The notes: generated from the sequence alone by a model not told the origin. DNA of 36,690 nt from Allomuricauda sp. (GCA_028284725.1 JANQRD010000223.1:1-36690); one strand, 5' to 3'; numbered from the stretch's first letter, positions 16,591 through 24,626 are shown. Program-made: numbers and translations.

Positions 16591-16602
16591 GTACAGCAAT
16601 TT

Positions 16603-16926
16603 TTATTTAACGACCAGTTTCCTGGTCATGGTTTTGTCCTGCTCGGTCACTTGGAGTACATATACTCCAGGCACCAATCTGGAAATATTTAAGGTATTGG
16701 TTGAAATTCTATCGGTAAGGACAATCTCACCAAAAACGTCATAAATCTTAATTTGTTTGCTTCCATTGGTGGCGGTGATCACATAGACTTCATCGCCATA
16801 AGCCGGATTTGGGTACATTTTAAAACCCTGTAGTTCCTGTACTTGCTCAGTATTAACACTGACCAGTTCTTGACCAAAAGTGGAAAGAGGTAAAGCCATA
16901 ATGAGTACGAAGTAGATTTTCTTCAT
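16603..16926 (-). CDS. Mini-protein: signal peptide plus T9SS type A sorting domain
   Basis: A 107-residue secreted protein that is almost only a type IX secretion C-terminal domain. A signal peptide 'MKKIYFVLIMALPLSTFGQ' (about 19 residues) is followed by a linker of about 15 residues. The sorting domain then runs from 'GFKMYPNPAYGDEVYV' to the end, with 'KQIKIYDVFGEIV', 'LNISRLVPGVYVLQV' and the terminal 'TRKLVVK'. No cargo domain exists. A paralogue of the same layout lies 143 bases upstream at 17070-17378. T9SS domains normally direct a cargo through the outer membrane and are then cleaved, so the role of a free domain is unclear. Confidence 0.93.
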   Translation of the reverse strand: MKKIYFVLIMALPLSTFGQELVSVNTEQVQELQGFKMYPNPAYGDEVYVITATNGSKQIKIYDVFGEIVLTDRISTNTLNISRLVPGVYVLQVTEQDKTMTRKLVVK

Positions 16927-17041
16927 AAATGCTGATTTGGGATATAAGCAATGTAAAAGTAGTTAAACCCTATATGTTGGGCCATAAAATGTTGTGAAAC
17001 AAAGATTTATGTAGGTAAAGCGGAAAAAGTTGATGTTTGTA

Positions 17042-17064
17042 CGATAAAATGCGCGTTTTTATCG
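17042..17064 (-). terminator. Possible AT-rich hairpin after the second mini-T9SS gene
   Basis: CGATAAAA and TTTTATCG form an 8-bp stem around TGCGCGT, six bases downstream of the stop codon on the minus strand. There is no clear T-run after it, so termination is uncertain. Confidence 0.35.
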
Positions 17065-17069
17065 ACGAA

Positions 17070-17378
17070 CTACTTGACAATGAGCTTTCTAGTAGCAACC
17101 TTGTTTTGCTCGAGCACCCTAAGAATATAAACTCCTTTATCTAAATTGGAAACGTTGAGCTCTTTACCCAAAATGGTGGTTTGCAACACTTGTGTGCCGA
17201 GGACATCAAAAATCAGGATTTGTTTGGGTGCATTCAGGGAAGTCTCAATATATACCTTGCCTTGTGTAACGGGGTTAGGGTAAAGTTTGAACCCATCTAT
17301 TTCGGCATTCGCTCGGGCATCCTGAGAATATCCCAACGAACAAACGAAAAAGAATAATACAAGGTAAAGGTGCTTCAT
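17070..17378 (-). CDS. Mini-protein: signal peptide plus T9SS type A sorting domain (paralogue)
   Basis: About 102 residues from the ATG at 17378 ('MKHLYLVLFFFVCSLGYSQ'), giving a clean signal peptide; the ORF-track start at 17408 overlaps the predicted promoter. A short linker (about 12 residues) leads into the sorting domain 'GFKLYPNPVTQGKVYI', 'KQILIFDVLGTQVL', 'LNVSNLDKGVYILRV' and the terminal 'TRKLIVK'. It aligns end to end with its neighbour at 16603, consistent with tandem duplication. It lies downstream of the TonB receptor and lipoprotein genes but is separated from them by a strong terminator, and it has its own TATATTTG element. Confidence 0.92.
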   Translation of the reverse strand: MKHLYLVLFFFVCSLGYSQDARANAEIDGFKLYPNPVTQGKVYIETSLNAPKQILIFDVLGTQVLQTTILGKELNVSNLDKGVYILRVLEQNKVATRKLIVK

Positions 17379-17405
17379 AAAGATTTGGTTACAAAGGCTA
17401 TGCCA

Positions 17406-17413
17406 CAAATATA
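17406..17413 (-). promoter_or_regulatory. Probable -7 element of the mini-T9SS gene at 17070
   Basis: TATATTTG on the minus strand matches TAnnTTTG and lies 27 bases before the ATG at 17378. It indicates independent transcription of the mini-T9SS genes. Confidence 0.5.
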
Positions 17414-17421
17414 AATAATTT

Positions 17422-17442
17422 AACCGCTGAAAGTGAGCGGTT
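17422..17442. repeat. Inverted repeat AACCGCT-N7-AGCGGTT
   Basis: A perfect 7-bp inverted repeat with a 7-base spacer, located just upstream of the -7 element at 17406-17413 on the minus strand. It could be an operator for the mini-T9SS gene or a weak hairpin; the sequence does not decide. Confidence 0.45.
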
Positions 17443-17480
17443 TGTCGAAAACAGGTTGCTTTTTCGATGAAGTGTATAAG

Positions 17481-17507
17481 AAAAGCCCCGCATTGCGGGG
17501 CTTTTTT
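17481..17507. terminator. Terminator after the TonB receptor - surface lipoprotein operon
   Basis: AAAAGCCCCGC and GCGGGGCTTTT pair around ATT, with T-runs on both strands. It lies 22 bases after the lipoprotein stop codon. Confidence 0.9.
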
Positions 17508-17528
17508 ATTGTAAAATCAGTACAGTTT

Positions 17529-18725
17529 TTAGTTGATTCCAACAGTCCATCCGGCACCCCATGTAGCAACATCGGTACCCGTACCATTACCTACACCAGA
17601 GATTACATCTGCTTCATCGAATACAGCTCCAGTATCATTTTTTAGGTTGGTAGTGACATTGTTAAAAGTAACGTCAATAATATTGGAGTCGTCATCCACG
17701 ACACCTACACCTGTATCAGCGTCGTCCAAATCAAAACCTTCAAAAAAGTCGGTAATTACTACATTATTAAAGACAAAGCGGGTACCAGCTCTTAGTCTAA
17801 TAGCCTCGCTTTCGTCAGCAATATCGTCAGGATTTCCAATAACAGTTACGTTGGTTACTGTTGGCGCGGAAAAATATCCACCTTCATTACTAAAGTCTGT
17901 ATTGAATCCATCACATTCAAAAGCCTTGTCATGGTTTTCTCCATGTTGCACGTAAACATCTGTAAGACTTCCGATAAAACCTTCGGTCCAGTCGATGGAA
18001 TCATCCTCGGAGTTTACTACTACCAAGTGGCTTGCGTTTACGGTTCCACCAAAGAACTCGAAACCGTCATCCGATCCTTCGAAAACTTGAACAAAGTCAA
18101 TAGTTGTACCTGTACCAACACCGTAGATTGAAACTCCGTTAAGCTCAGCGTTACCATCAATTGCACCACCAGCGTATTCAACACGTACGTACTCCAAAAT
18201 TCCAGAATTATCATCAGGAGTGTTCCCTCCAAAGGAAAGACCTCCTACTTCAGTGGTAGCGGTATCAGTTGAACCATCTGGAGTAGAGTTGATAGGAGCT
18301 CTTCCACAAATCACCAGACCACCCCAATCTCCTGCTGAAGGGGTTGCTGAATTGGATGTGAATACTATAGGATTGCTTGCTGATCCATCGGCAACGATTC
18401 TAGCACCTTGCTGTATAGCTATGTAGGCATTTACACCTACGGGCTCAGCTCTTACCGTCATTCCTTCAGGAACAGTCAACGTGGTTCCATCAGCCATCAA
18501 AACAGGACCGGTAATGGTATATTCAATGTCTGGATCCAGTGTAAGATCTTCAGTGTAGACACCACTTAGATTTATAGCGGTTATGGGATCGCTTCCACCG
18601 CCTCCTTGATTGGTGGTATTGTTCGTGACACTGTTATCATTGATAACAACATCAGAGGTATCGTCGCTTTCACAAGCAATGAACAAAGCAGCGGCTATAC
18701 CTAAAAATAAAAACTTGTTTTTCAT
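17529..18725 (-). CDS. Predicted surface lipoprotein with beta-helix-like repeats (TonB receptor partner)
   Basis: A 398-residue lipoprotein of a type often found beside TonB receptors in Flavobacteriaceae; I do not know a proven function. The signal 'MKNKFLFLGIAAALFIACES' has its lipobox cysteine at residue 18. It is followed by 'ESDDTSD', an acidic stretch like the Bacteroidota lipoprotein surface-export signal. A low-complexity Asn/Gly linker leads to a mature domain rich in short beta-strand repeats: 'ADGTTLTVPEGMTVRAEPV', 'GDWGGLVICGRAPIN', 'LEYVRVEYAGGAID', 'VSIYGVGTGTTIDFVQV', 'FNNVVITDFFEGFDL'. These suggest a right-handed beta-helix. Only 20 bases separate it from the receptor gene, so it is co-transcribed. 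It occupies the position SusD holds in SusC/SusD pairs but shows no SusD features. Confidence 0.75.
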   Translation of the reverse strand: MKNKFLFLGIAAALFIACESDDTSDVVINDNSVTNNTTNQGGGGSDPITAINLSGVYTEDLTLDPDIEYTITGPVLMADGTTLTVPEGMTVRAEPVGVNAYIAIQQGARIVADGSASNPIVFTSNSATPSAGDWGGLVICGRAPINSTPDGSTDTATTEVGGLSFGGNTPDDNSGILEYVRVEYAGGAIDGNAELNGVSIYGVGTGTTIDFVQVFEGSDDGFEFFGGTVNASHLVVVNSEDDSIDWTEGFIGSLTDVYVQHGENHDKAFECDGFNTDFSNEGGYFSAPTVTNVTVIGNPDDIADESEAIRLRAGTRFVFNNVVITDFFEGFDLDDADTGVGVVDDDSNIIDVTFNNVTTNLKNDTGAVFDEADVISGVGNGTGTDVATWGAGWTVGIN

Positions 18726-18745
18726 CTGTTTGAATTTAAAAAAAA

Positions 18746-21574
18746 TTAAAATTTATATTTAAGGGTTAGCCCAACGTTAACCCCAAGGTTATACTCTCGT
18801 ATTACAATATCTCCCAAATCTGTTCCTTCACGTATAAATGAGATATCCGGATCTAAAATGTTCCTAGCTGTTAGATTGGCTTCGAAATGCTCTCCGAAGG
18901 AATTTTGCCAAACAAAATTCAAAGTAGGTACTGCTTTTTCCACAATGTTCCCCAAGCTACCCGCACCCAACGAGAAAATACGGTCGGAGAAATAGGAGAA
19001 AGCAACAGTGGCCTTAGGCTTATAGTTTCCAAAGTTGGTAGGGCTATAATTAAGGTCAGCATTAATGATAAAAGGAGATGCGCCTTCAAGTTCATCCGAA
19101 TCTCGGTCGAAACTAGTACCAAAGGTATTCTCTTCACCTCCTGGGATGTCCCTTAGGTCCTGATCTGTATGTGTATAAGCGGCGTTGACACCTACCGATA
19201 CTACGGCATTATCTTCGGCATCTGTGTACAGATTTTTTCTTACCTCCAATTCGACACCAAAAATGTCGGCTTGTTCACCTGTTCTAAAATAACGTTGTGT
19301 ACCTGTAGCATCGGCTGCAACAACACGGTTCACCGGATCCTTTATCGTCTTGGCGAAGGCTGCAAGCGAAATAATTTCCCCTCGTTCCAGGAACCACTCA
19401 TACTTGAGGTCGTAATTATAGATTTCAGAGTACGTGGCACCAGTTCCATCCAATCCGCCAAGCAAGTCTGGGTTACCACCATATCTAATGGTTACCGCTT
19501 CATATACAAAAGGGGCTACTTCCTTGAATTCCGGGAAGGAGGCAGTTTTACTGGCACCAAACCTCAAATTGGAATTATCGTTCAATGCATAGCGCACATT
19601 TAAACTTGGAAGGAATATATTTTCATACACATTCCTGAAACCAGGATCCGCTGGGTTTATGTTAATTACGTCATACACAATATCCTGATCGAAGGTTTCA
19701 ACACGTAACCCAGGAACCAAAGTAAGCTTATCGCCAATCTCTATATCAGCTGCACCATACACACCATGAACATTCAAATTACCTTTGTAGGTGTTCTCAG
19801 GAAGCCCCGGACGATTTCGATTACCAATGTCATTGTTGATGGGATTTAGCACAATAAGATCCCATAACCCTTCACCTCGAGGAATGTTGATGTTGCTTAC
19901 ATCGAAAATAGCATTGAAATTGTTCAAGTCCGTGATTGGGGTATTGTCCCTATCCTGGATTTCATATCCATAACGAATACTGTTGAACCTTCTTTCTTTC
20001 CTTCTTCCGTTATAGCCAAAGTTCAATTTTACTTTTTCAGACAGTTGATGTCCTAGATGTATGAAGCTGTTCAATTCATCATCTTCGATACTCTGCCAAA
20101 AGCGTTGGTTGTCAAAAGGAATATTAATGTAAAATACCGGATTGGTCGCTGGATCATTGTCCAGAGACAATTGGTAATTTTCAAGGGTTATCCTTTTTCG
20201 GTCCGGCTCATCAGAAAACACCTTGTTAAAACCGACGCCCCAATCCATATCCCATTTTTCATCAAAGATGTGTTGTCCAGTCAATTGATTTACGAAAATC
20301 ATGTCTTGGTTAAACTGTACGTTCTGAACGAAGAAACCCTCATCTGTGGTAATCAATGCGTCGCGGTTGGTACCTTGCCCATTAATGCCGTAGAAACCTA
20401 CAGCATCGGTTGAACTATTTATGAACAACGAACTGAACTTCACCTTGTGCTCATCATTTATGCGGTAGAGTACGTTTCCAAGTGCGGTTGTGTTGGTTTT
20501 GTAAGCAAATTCACGTACGTTGGGGAAATCTACCTTCAATACATTGGTGAAATCTCTTGCCGGTCCTTCCCAAATCTCGTAGCCATTATTAAAGCTGGCC
20601 GCTCCAAAGAAACTTAACCTTGATTTGTCATTGTTGAAATTGAAGGAATATCCTCCTTCCATTGCCGCGGAAAGATTGATGGGACTCCATGCATCCTGCG
20701 GATCTACACCGTGCGACAGAATAACCGCAAAAGGGTCATTGTCGTACCTATTATAGAATCCAAAATCACTAGGCCCCTCACTTCTTACAAAATCCTCACC
20801 AGAGGCATTGGTGTTGAGTCCAGATCCCAAAGAAACTTCAAAGTATCCGCCTCCCGTATATTCTTTCGAATCGATATTTACGTTACCTGCAGCATAATCT
20901 CCAAAGAAAGTGGAATTGTAAGCTTTGCTAACGGCAACATTTTCTATAATGCTTGACGCGAACAAATCGAGATTGATATTCTTTTTGTTAACATCATTGG
21001 AGGGAAGGGACAATCCGTTCATGGTGGTGTTCTGGTAGCGATCCCCAAGCCCTCTTACATATACGTTGCTGGATCCTTGTTGTTTGGATATCCCGGAGAT
21101 TTGTGCTACCGCGGCGGCGGCATCATCAATTCCCTTGAGGGTCAATGCCTCCGCGCTGATCGCTTCCTGGATCACCAAGGCGTTCTTCTGTTGAAGTAAC
21201 AGGGCTACTTCCGAGTCTTTCCGTGCTGTGGTGGTCACTACCACCTCGTCTAAACCCACGCTGCTCGCCCCCAACCCTGCGTTTATTTCGGTGACTTTTC
21301 CTGGCTCAACAACCACATTTGGCACTTCCAAGGTCTCATAGCCCAAAAAGCTGATGACAAGGGAATATGTTCCTGGTTCAACATTTTCGATTGCAAACAA
21401 CCCATCAAAATCAGAGGTGGTTCCAATAGTGGTACCCTTGATTAATACGTTTGCGAAGGGAAGTGGGTCATCGTTAAGTTCTTTGTCCGTCAATTTACCT
21501 ACAATTGTTCCGTTTTCTTGGGCGAAACCGGTAAAAGTGAGCAGGGAAAAGATAAATATCAGATAAGTTTTCAT
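18746..21574 (-). CDS. TonB-dependent outer-membrane receptor
   Basis: About 942 residues from the ATG at 21574 ('MKTYLIFIFSLLTFTGFAQ'), which gives a clean signal peptide; the ORF-track start is four codons earlier. The signal is followed by a carboxypeptidase-regulatory-like domain ('GTIVGKLTDKELNDDPLPFA' to 'VEPGKVTEINAGL', about residues 23-105). A plug domain follows with 'DEVVVTTTARKDSEVALLLQ', 'ISGISKQQGSSNVYVRGLGD' and 'GAASF'-type strands, then a 22-strand-size barrel ending in the aromatic 'LGVNVGLTLKYKF'. It imports a ligand using TonB energy. The partner is the co-transcribed beta-helix lipoprotein, not SusD. It diverges from a PhoB/PhoR-like system across a Pho-box-like repeat array, so phosphate or a phosphorus compound is the inferred ligand. 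Confidence 0.93.
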   Translation of the reverse strand: MKTYLIFIFSLLTFTGFAQENGTIVGKLTDKELNDDPLPFANVLIKGTTIGTTSDFDGLFAIENVEPGTYSLVISFLGYETLEVPNVVVEPGKVTEINAGLGASSVGLDEVVVTTTARKDSEVALLLQQKNALVIQEAISAEALTLKGIDDAAAAVAQISGISKQQGSSNVYVRGLGDRYQNTTMNGLSLPSNDVNKKNINLDLFASSIIENVAVSKAYNSTFFGDYAAGNVNIDSKEYTGGGYFEVSLGSGLNTNASGEDFVRSEGPSDFGFYNRYDNDPFAVILSHGVDPQDAWSPINLSAAMEGGYSFNFNNDKSRLSFFGAASFNNGYEIWEGPARDFTNVLKVDFPNVREFAYKTNTTALGNVLYRINDEHKVKFSSLFINSSTDAVGFYGINGQGTNRDALITTDEGFFVQNVQFNQDMIFVNQLTGQHIFDEKWDMDWGVGFNKVFSDEPDRKRITLENYQLSLDNDPATNPVFYINIPFDNQRFWQSIEDDELNSFIHLGHQLSEKVKLNFGYNGRRKERRFNSIRYGYEIQDRDNTPITDLNNFNAIFDVSNINIPRGEGLWDLIVLNPINNDIGNRNRPGLPENTYKGNLNVHGVYGAADIEIGDKLTLVPGLRVETFDQDIVYDVININPADPGFRNVYENIFLPSLNVRYALNDNSNLRFGASKTASFPEFKEVAPFVYEAVTIRYGGNPDLLGGLDGTGATYSEIYNYDLKYEWFLERGEIISLAAFAKTIKDPVNRVVAADATGTQRYFRTGEQADIFGVELEVRKNLYTDAEDNAVVSVGVNAAYTHTDQDLRDIPGGEENTFGTSFDRDSDELEGASPFIINADLNYSPTNFGNYKPKATVAFSYFSDRIFSLGAGSLGNIVEKAVPTLNFVWQNSFGEHFEANLTARNILDPDISFIREGTDLGDIVIREYNLGVNVGLTLKYKF

Positions 21575-21622
21575 TTGGCGTTCCATTGGATTTAGAATTC
21601 GCAGGCAAAGAACGCGATGGGT

Positions 21623-21701
21623 TGTAAAAGCGATGTTAGGCGTTTGTTAAGAGTTTATTTGAGAACTGTTACAATAATGTTATGACATTAAATGAATGTT
21701 A
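21623..21701. promoter_or_regulatory. Pho-box-like array: TGTTA repeats in 11-bp register
   Basis: Successive 11-base units begin at 21623 (TGTAA), 21634 (TGTTA), 21645 (TGTTA), 21656 (TATTT, degenerate), 21667 (TGTTA) and 21678 (TGTTA). A further TGTTA at 21697 is out of register. Read on the minus strand the core is TAACA, close to the TTAACA-type direct repeats with 11-bp spacing bound by PhoP/PhoB regulators. The array lies between the receptor gene and the PhoB-like regulator. Its receptor-proximal edge is about 10 bp upstream of a weak -7-like GTTCTTTG on the minus strand, a geometry suited to activation. Confidence 0.65.
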
Positions 21702-21729
21702 AGCATTTATGCTGTTTTGGTATTATCTT

Positions 21730-21737
21730 TACATTTG
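21730..21737 (+). promoter_or_regulatory. Probable -7 element of the PhoB-like regulator gene (TACATTTG)
   Basis: TACATTTG matches TAnnTTTG and lies 27 bases before the ATG at 21765. The last TGTTA repeat lies about 28 bases upstream, close to the -33 region, so autoregulation is plausible. Confidence 0.5.
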
Positions 21738-21764
21738 GGCGATCAACATAAAAAATACCATCCC

Positions 21765-22451
21765 ATGAAAACTAAGGACATTAAGATTCTTCTTGTTGAT
21801 GATGAACCTGACATTTTGGAAATTGTAAGCTATAATCTTTCTTCTGAGGGTTATGAAGTTTTTACGGCCAAGAACGGAGTGGAGGCCATCGCCAAAGCGA
21901 AAAAAAAGAATCCCCATCTTATTATTTTGGATGTGATGATGCCCGAAATGGACGGTATCGAGGCCTGTGAAGTAATCCGGAAAACCCCAGGATTGGAAAA
22001 CACCATTATCACCTTCCTTACCGCACGTGGCGAGGACTATTCCCAAGTGGCCGGGTTCGATGCAGGAGCCGATGACTATATCACCAAGCCCATTAAACCG
22101 AAGGTTTTAGTGAGCAAGGTTAAGGCGTTGCTCCGAAGGTTGAAAGAGGAAAAAGCCGATGTTGAAGATATTGTAAAGGTGGGCAACATTGTAATCAATA
22201 GGGAAGAATACAAAATCGTCAATGATGGGAAGGAAATTGTACTTCCACGAAAAGAATTTGAACTACTTTCTTTATTGACTTCCAAACCCAGCAAAGTGTT
22301 TAAACGGGAAGTGATTTTGGACAAGGTTTGGGGTAATGAAGTTGTGGTCGGCGGCCGAACCATCGATGTCCATATTAGGAAACTACGCGAAAAAATTGGT
22401 GATCATCACTTTAAAACCGTCAAGGGCGTAGGGTATAAGTTCGTCCTGTAA
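21765..22451 (+). CDS. PhoB/OmpR-family response regulator
   Basis: A 228-residue regulator from the ATG at 21765 ('MKTKDIKILLVDDEPD'); the ORF-track start at 21696 lies upstream of the predicted promoter element. The receiver domain has the acidic pair D12/D13, the phosphoacceptor D56 in 'LIILDVMMPEMDG', T86 in 'FLTARG' and K108 in 'DDYITKPIKP'. The C-terminal winged helix contains 'LPRKEFELLSLLTSKPSKVF', 'VVGGRTIDVHIRKLREKIG' and 'VKGVGYKFV'. Its stop codon overlaps the kinase start (TAATG), so the pair is translationally coupled. It most resembles the PhoB/PhoP type, and the 11-bp repeat array next to it supports a phosphate-starvation role. Confidence 0.9.
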   Translation: MKTKDIKILLVDDEPDILEIVSYNLSSEGYEVFTAKNGVEAIAKAKKKNPHLIILDVMMPEMDGIEACEVIRKTPGLENTIITFLTARGEDYSQVAGFDAGADDYITKPIKPKVLVSKVKALLRRLKEEKADVEDIVKVGNIVINREEYKIVNDGKEIVLPRKEFELLSLLTSKPSKVFKREVILDKVWGNEVVVGGRTIDVHIRKLREKIGDHHFKTVKGVGYKFVL

Positions 22452-23506
22452 TGGCCATAAAACTAAGGAAATCCTACAAATTTGCCTTAAGGTCATCTTT
22501 ACTGATCACCACTTTTCTTACTGGTTTGTTTTCGACCTTTCTGCTGTATAAAGGTCAGATGGACTGGCTTTTCACGTTGCTGTTCGCGATACTCTGTTTC
22601 GGGGCTGCATTTTTGGTCATTCAGATTCGCGTGGAGCGATTTATCTACAGAAGGGTCAAAAAGATTTATGATGATGTGTCTCTTTTAGAATCTTCAACCT
22701 TTTCCTCCAAACCCGTCACCACGGATATGAAAACCCTGACACAGGAAATCGAAAAGTTTGCCGAGGGGAAGAAAATCGAAATAGATACCTTAAAAATCCG
22801 GGAGGAATATCGCAAGGATTTCTTGGGAAATGTATCGCACGAACTCAAAACGCCCCTTTTTACGGTGCAAGGCTACATTCTCACCTTGCTTGATGGCGCC
22901 ATGAACGACAAAAAGATTCGTGAAAAATACCTGAACAGAGCGAACAAAGGAGTTGAGCGTTTGATTTATATTGTTCGTGATCTGGATTTGATCACCAAAC
23001 TCGAAGTCGGTGGATTGAAACTGGAGCGCGAAGATTTCGACATTATCGAGTTGATTGGAAACGTGTTCGAACTTCTGGAGATGAGAGCGGCCGAAAAGGA
23101 AATTACCCTTACGTTCGATATGGAATATGAAAACCCCATTTATGTGAATGCGGATCGCGAGAAAATACAGCAAGTGGTCAGCAATCTTCTGGTGAATGCC
23201 ATTAAATACGGCTCTAAAAATGGAACCACGGAGGTCAGTGTGGAAAATCTTATCAAAAACAAAGTGATCATACGGGTGACTGATAACGGGGAAGGTATTC
23301 CCAAGCAGCATATTCCCAGATTATTTGAACGTTTTTATCGAGTGGATCAAAGTGGAAGCCGCAAAGAAGGTGGTTCGGGTCTTGGCCTGTCCATTGTGAA
23401 ACACATCATCGAGGCGCACGATGAAAAAATCTACGTGGAAAGTGAGGAGGATGTAGGCTCCGAATTCTCCTTCACCTTGGAGAAAGCCTCAAAAAGTGCT
23501 TCATAA
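22451..23506 (+). CDS. PhoR-like sensor histidine kinase
   Basis: A 351-residue membrane kinase. Two helices (about residues 14-33 and 39-57) are separated by a very short loop, leaving no periplasmic sensor domain. A linker leads to the dimerisation domain with 'FLGNVSHELKTPLFTVQGY' (phosphoacceptor H130). The ATPase domain has 'LLVNAIKYG' (N box), 'VTDNGEGIP' (G1), 'LFERFYRVD' (F box) and 'GGSGLGLSIVKHII' (G2). The absence of a large sensor domain resembles PhoR, which in other bacteria senses phosphate through the Pst transporter and PhoU; none of those genes is in the window. The last 76 bases overlap the convergent glycosyltransferase gene. Confidence 0.9.
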   Translation: MAIKLRKSYKFALRSSLLITTFLTGLFSTFLLYKGQMDWLFTLLFAILCFGAAFLVIQIRVERFIYRRVKKIYDDVSLLESSTFSSKPVTTDMKTLTQEIEKFAEGKKIEIDTLKIREEYRKDFLGNVSHELKTPLFTVQGYILTLLDGAMNDKKIREKYLNRANKGVERLIYIVRDLDLITKLEVGGLKLEREDFDIIELIGNVFELLEMRAAEKEITLTFDMEYENPIYVNADREKIQQVVSNLLVNAIKYGSKNGTTEVSVENLIKNKVIIRVTDNGEGIPKQHIPRLFERFYRVDQSGSRKEGGSGLGLSIVKHIIEAHDEKIYVESEEDVGSEFSFTLEKASKSAS

Positions 23507-24543
23507 TCGATTTTGGAATCAAATTGGGTCAACCCTTCGAAGGATTCAATGCGGTTAAGGTTTTCCAGGGTAAAATCATCTTGTTTCGCATAGGGAATCA
23601 ATCCTTGTTTTTGTAGACGCTTTGCCAAATATTCTTGTTCGTATTGTCCTGGGGTGGGGATAAAGAAGGCCTTTTTTTCAAGCTTTGCCAAATCCATTAC
23701 CGTGGTATAGCCCGATCGGCACAACACCTTAGCACTTTGGTTCAAAGCTTTCTGCAGTTCTTGCGATTGCATAAAATTAACTAGAGTGATACTCCCTTCC
23801 TGTATTTCTATTTCCGTTTTGGTCTGCTCCTCCTCAATTTTCCCTTTAATAAAAAGCACATTGCCCTTAAAAAGTTGAAGCTCCTCCAAAAGCTTTTCTT
23901 CCAGCAATGTTCGTTGTGGCTCAGGGCCAGAGATGAGCACCATCAGATCATATACTTCAGGAACATCCATTTTTTCAAATCGGCTTAAGGGGCCCAAATA
24001 TTTTATGTTGATGCTGGACTTTTTCAAATGACCCAGTTTTCCAGTAAGGTTAGGTTTCCCGTCAACATCGGGGACCCAACATGCCGTAAATTTTTTAATG
24101 ATTTTTTGGTGCGCTTTCGAACTCATCCACGTCGTATTTCCAGAAAGTACATTCAGCTGGTGTGTTATAAAAACACACGGCACCTTTTTGTAAAAGACCC
24201 CAAGTCTGTTATCGGAGATGATTCCATCCAATTCATGTTCTTTGACCAGTTGCTTTACGGCTTTTTTTTCTTTCGCCATTGCCTTTAGCACTTTGGGAGA
24301 ATCCCATATCATTTTTATTTTGAAATTCTTTCCTTTTTCCGCATAGGTGATTTTGTAAGAAGGCAATTCAAAGGAAGGCAGATTCGGAAATTCTTTCTGC
24401 AAAAGCGCAAGCGCAACCCCATCTGAGGCAATAAAGGGTTGGTGCCCGTGAGCTAAAAGGGCATTGATAATGGGGATACATCGCGTGGCATGTCCGAGTC
24501 CCCAATTAAGGGGTGCGACCAAGATGCGTTTCGAATTTTGCAT
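23431..24543 (-). CDS. GT-B glycosyltransferase (MurG-like superfamily)
   Basis: A 370-residue protein with the two-lobed GT-B layout. The N-terminal lobe starts 'RILVAPLNWGLGHATRCIP', a donor/acceptor loop typical of the MurG-like group. The C-terminal lobe has 'VLCRSGYTTVMDLAKLEKK' and 'FFIPTPGQYEQEYLAKRLQ', which bind the nucleotide sugar. There is no signal peptide or membrane helix, so it acts at the cytoplasmic face. Donor and acceptor are unknown. The last roughly 25 codons ('FSKVKENSEPTSSSLST') lie antisense to the kinase gene and look like a run-on tail, probably from loss of an earlier stop codon. Confidence 0.85.
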   Translation of the reverse strand: MQNSKRILVAPLNWGLGHATRCIPIINALLAHGHQPFIASDGVALALLQKEFPNLPSFELPSYKITYAEKGKNFKIKMIWDSPKVLKAMAKEKKAVKQLVKEHELDGIISDNRLGVFYKKVPCVFITHQLNVLSGNTTWMSSKAHQKIIKKFTACWVPDVDGKPNLTGKLGHLKKSSINIKYLGPLSRFEKMDVPEVYDLMVLISGPEPQRTLLEEKLLEELQLFKGNVLFIKGKIEEEQTKTEIEIQEGSITLVNFMQSQELQKALNQSAKVLCRSGYTTVMDLAKLEKKAFFIPTPGQYEQEYLAKRLQKQGLIPYAKQDDFTLENLNRIESFEGLTQFDSKIDYEALFEAFSKVKENSEPTSSSLST

Positions 24544-24626
24544 AACTACAAAAAAACAAAACCAAGATTGCTTTTGGATTTCCTTAGCTTTGCCAAAACA
24601 TTAAATTTTGCCAATTCGAACAGCCA

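Noticed and set aside
16603-21574. The idea that the mini-T9SS genes are in the same transcript as the TonB receptor
   Set aside because: A strong terminator at 17481-17507 and a TATATTTG element at 17406-17413 separate them, though read-through cannot be excluded.
22790-23311. 173-residue minus-strand ORF opposite the sensor kinase
   Set aside because: The plus frame contains H, N, G1, F and G2 boxes in order, so the antisense ORF is a shadow.
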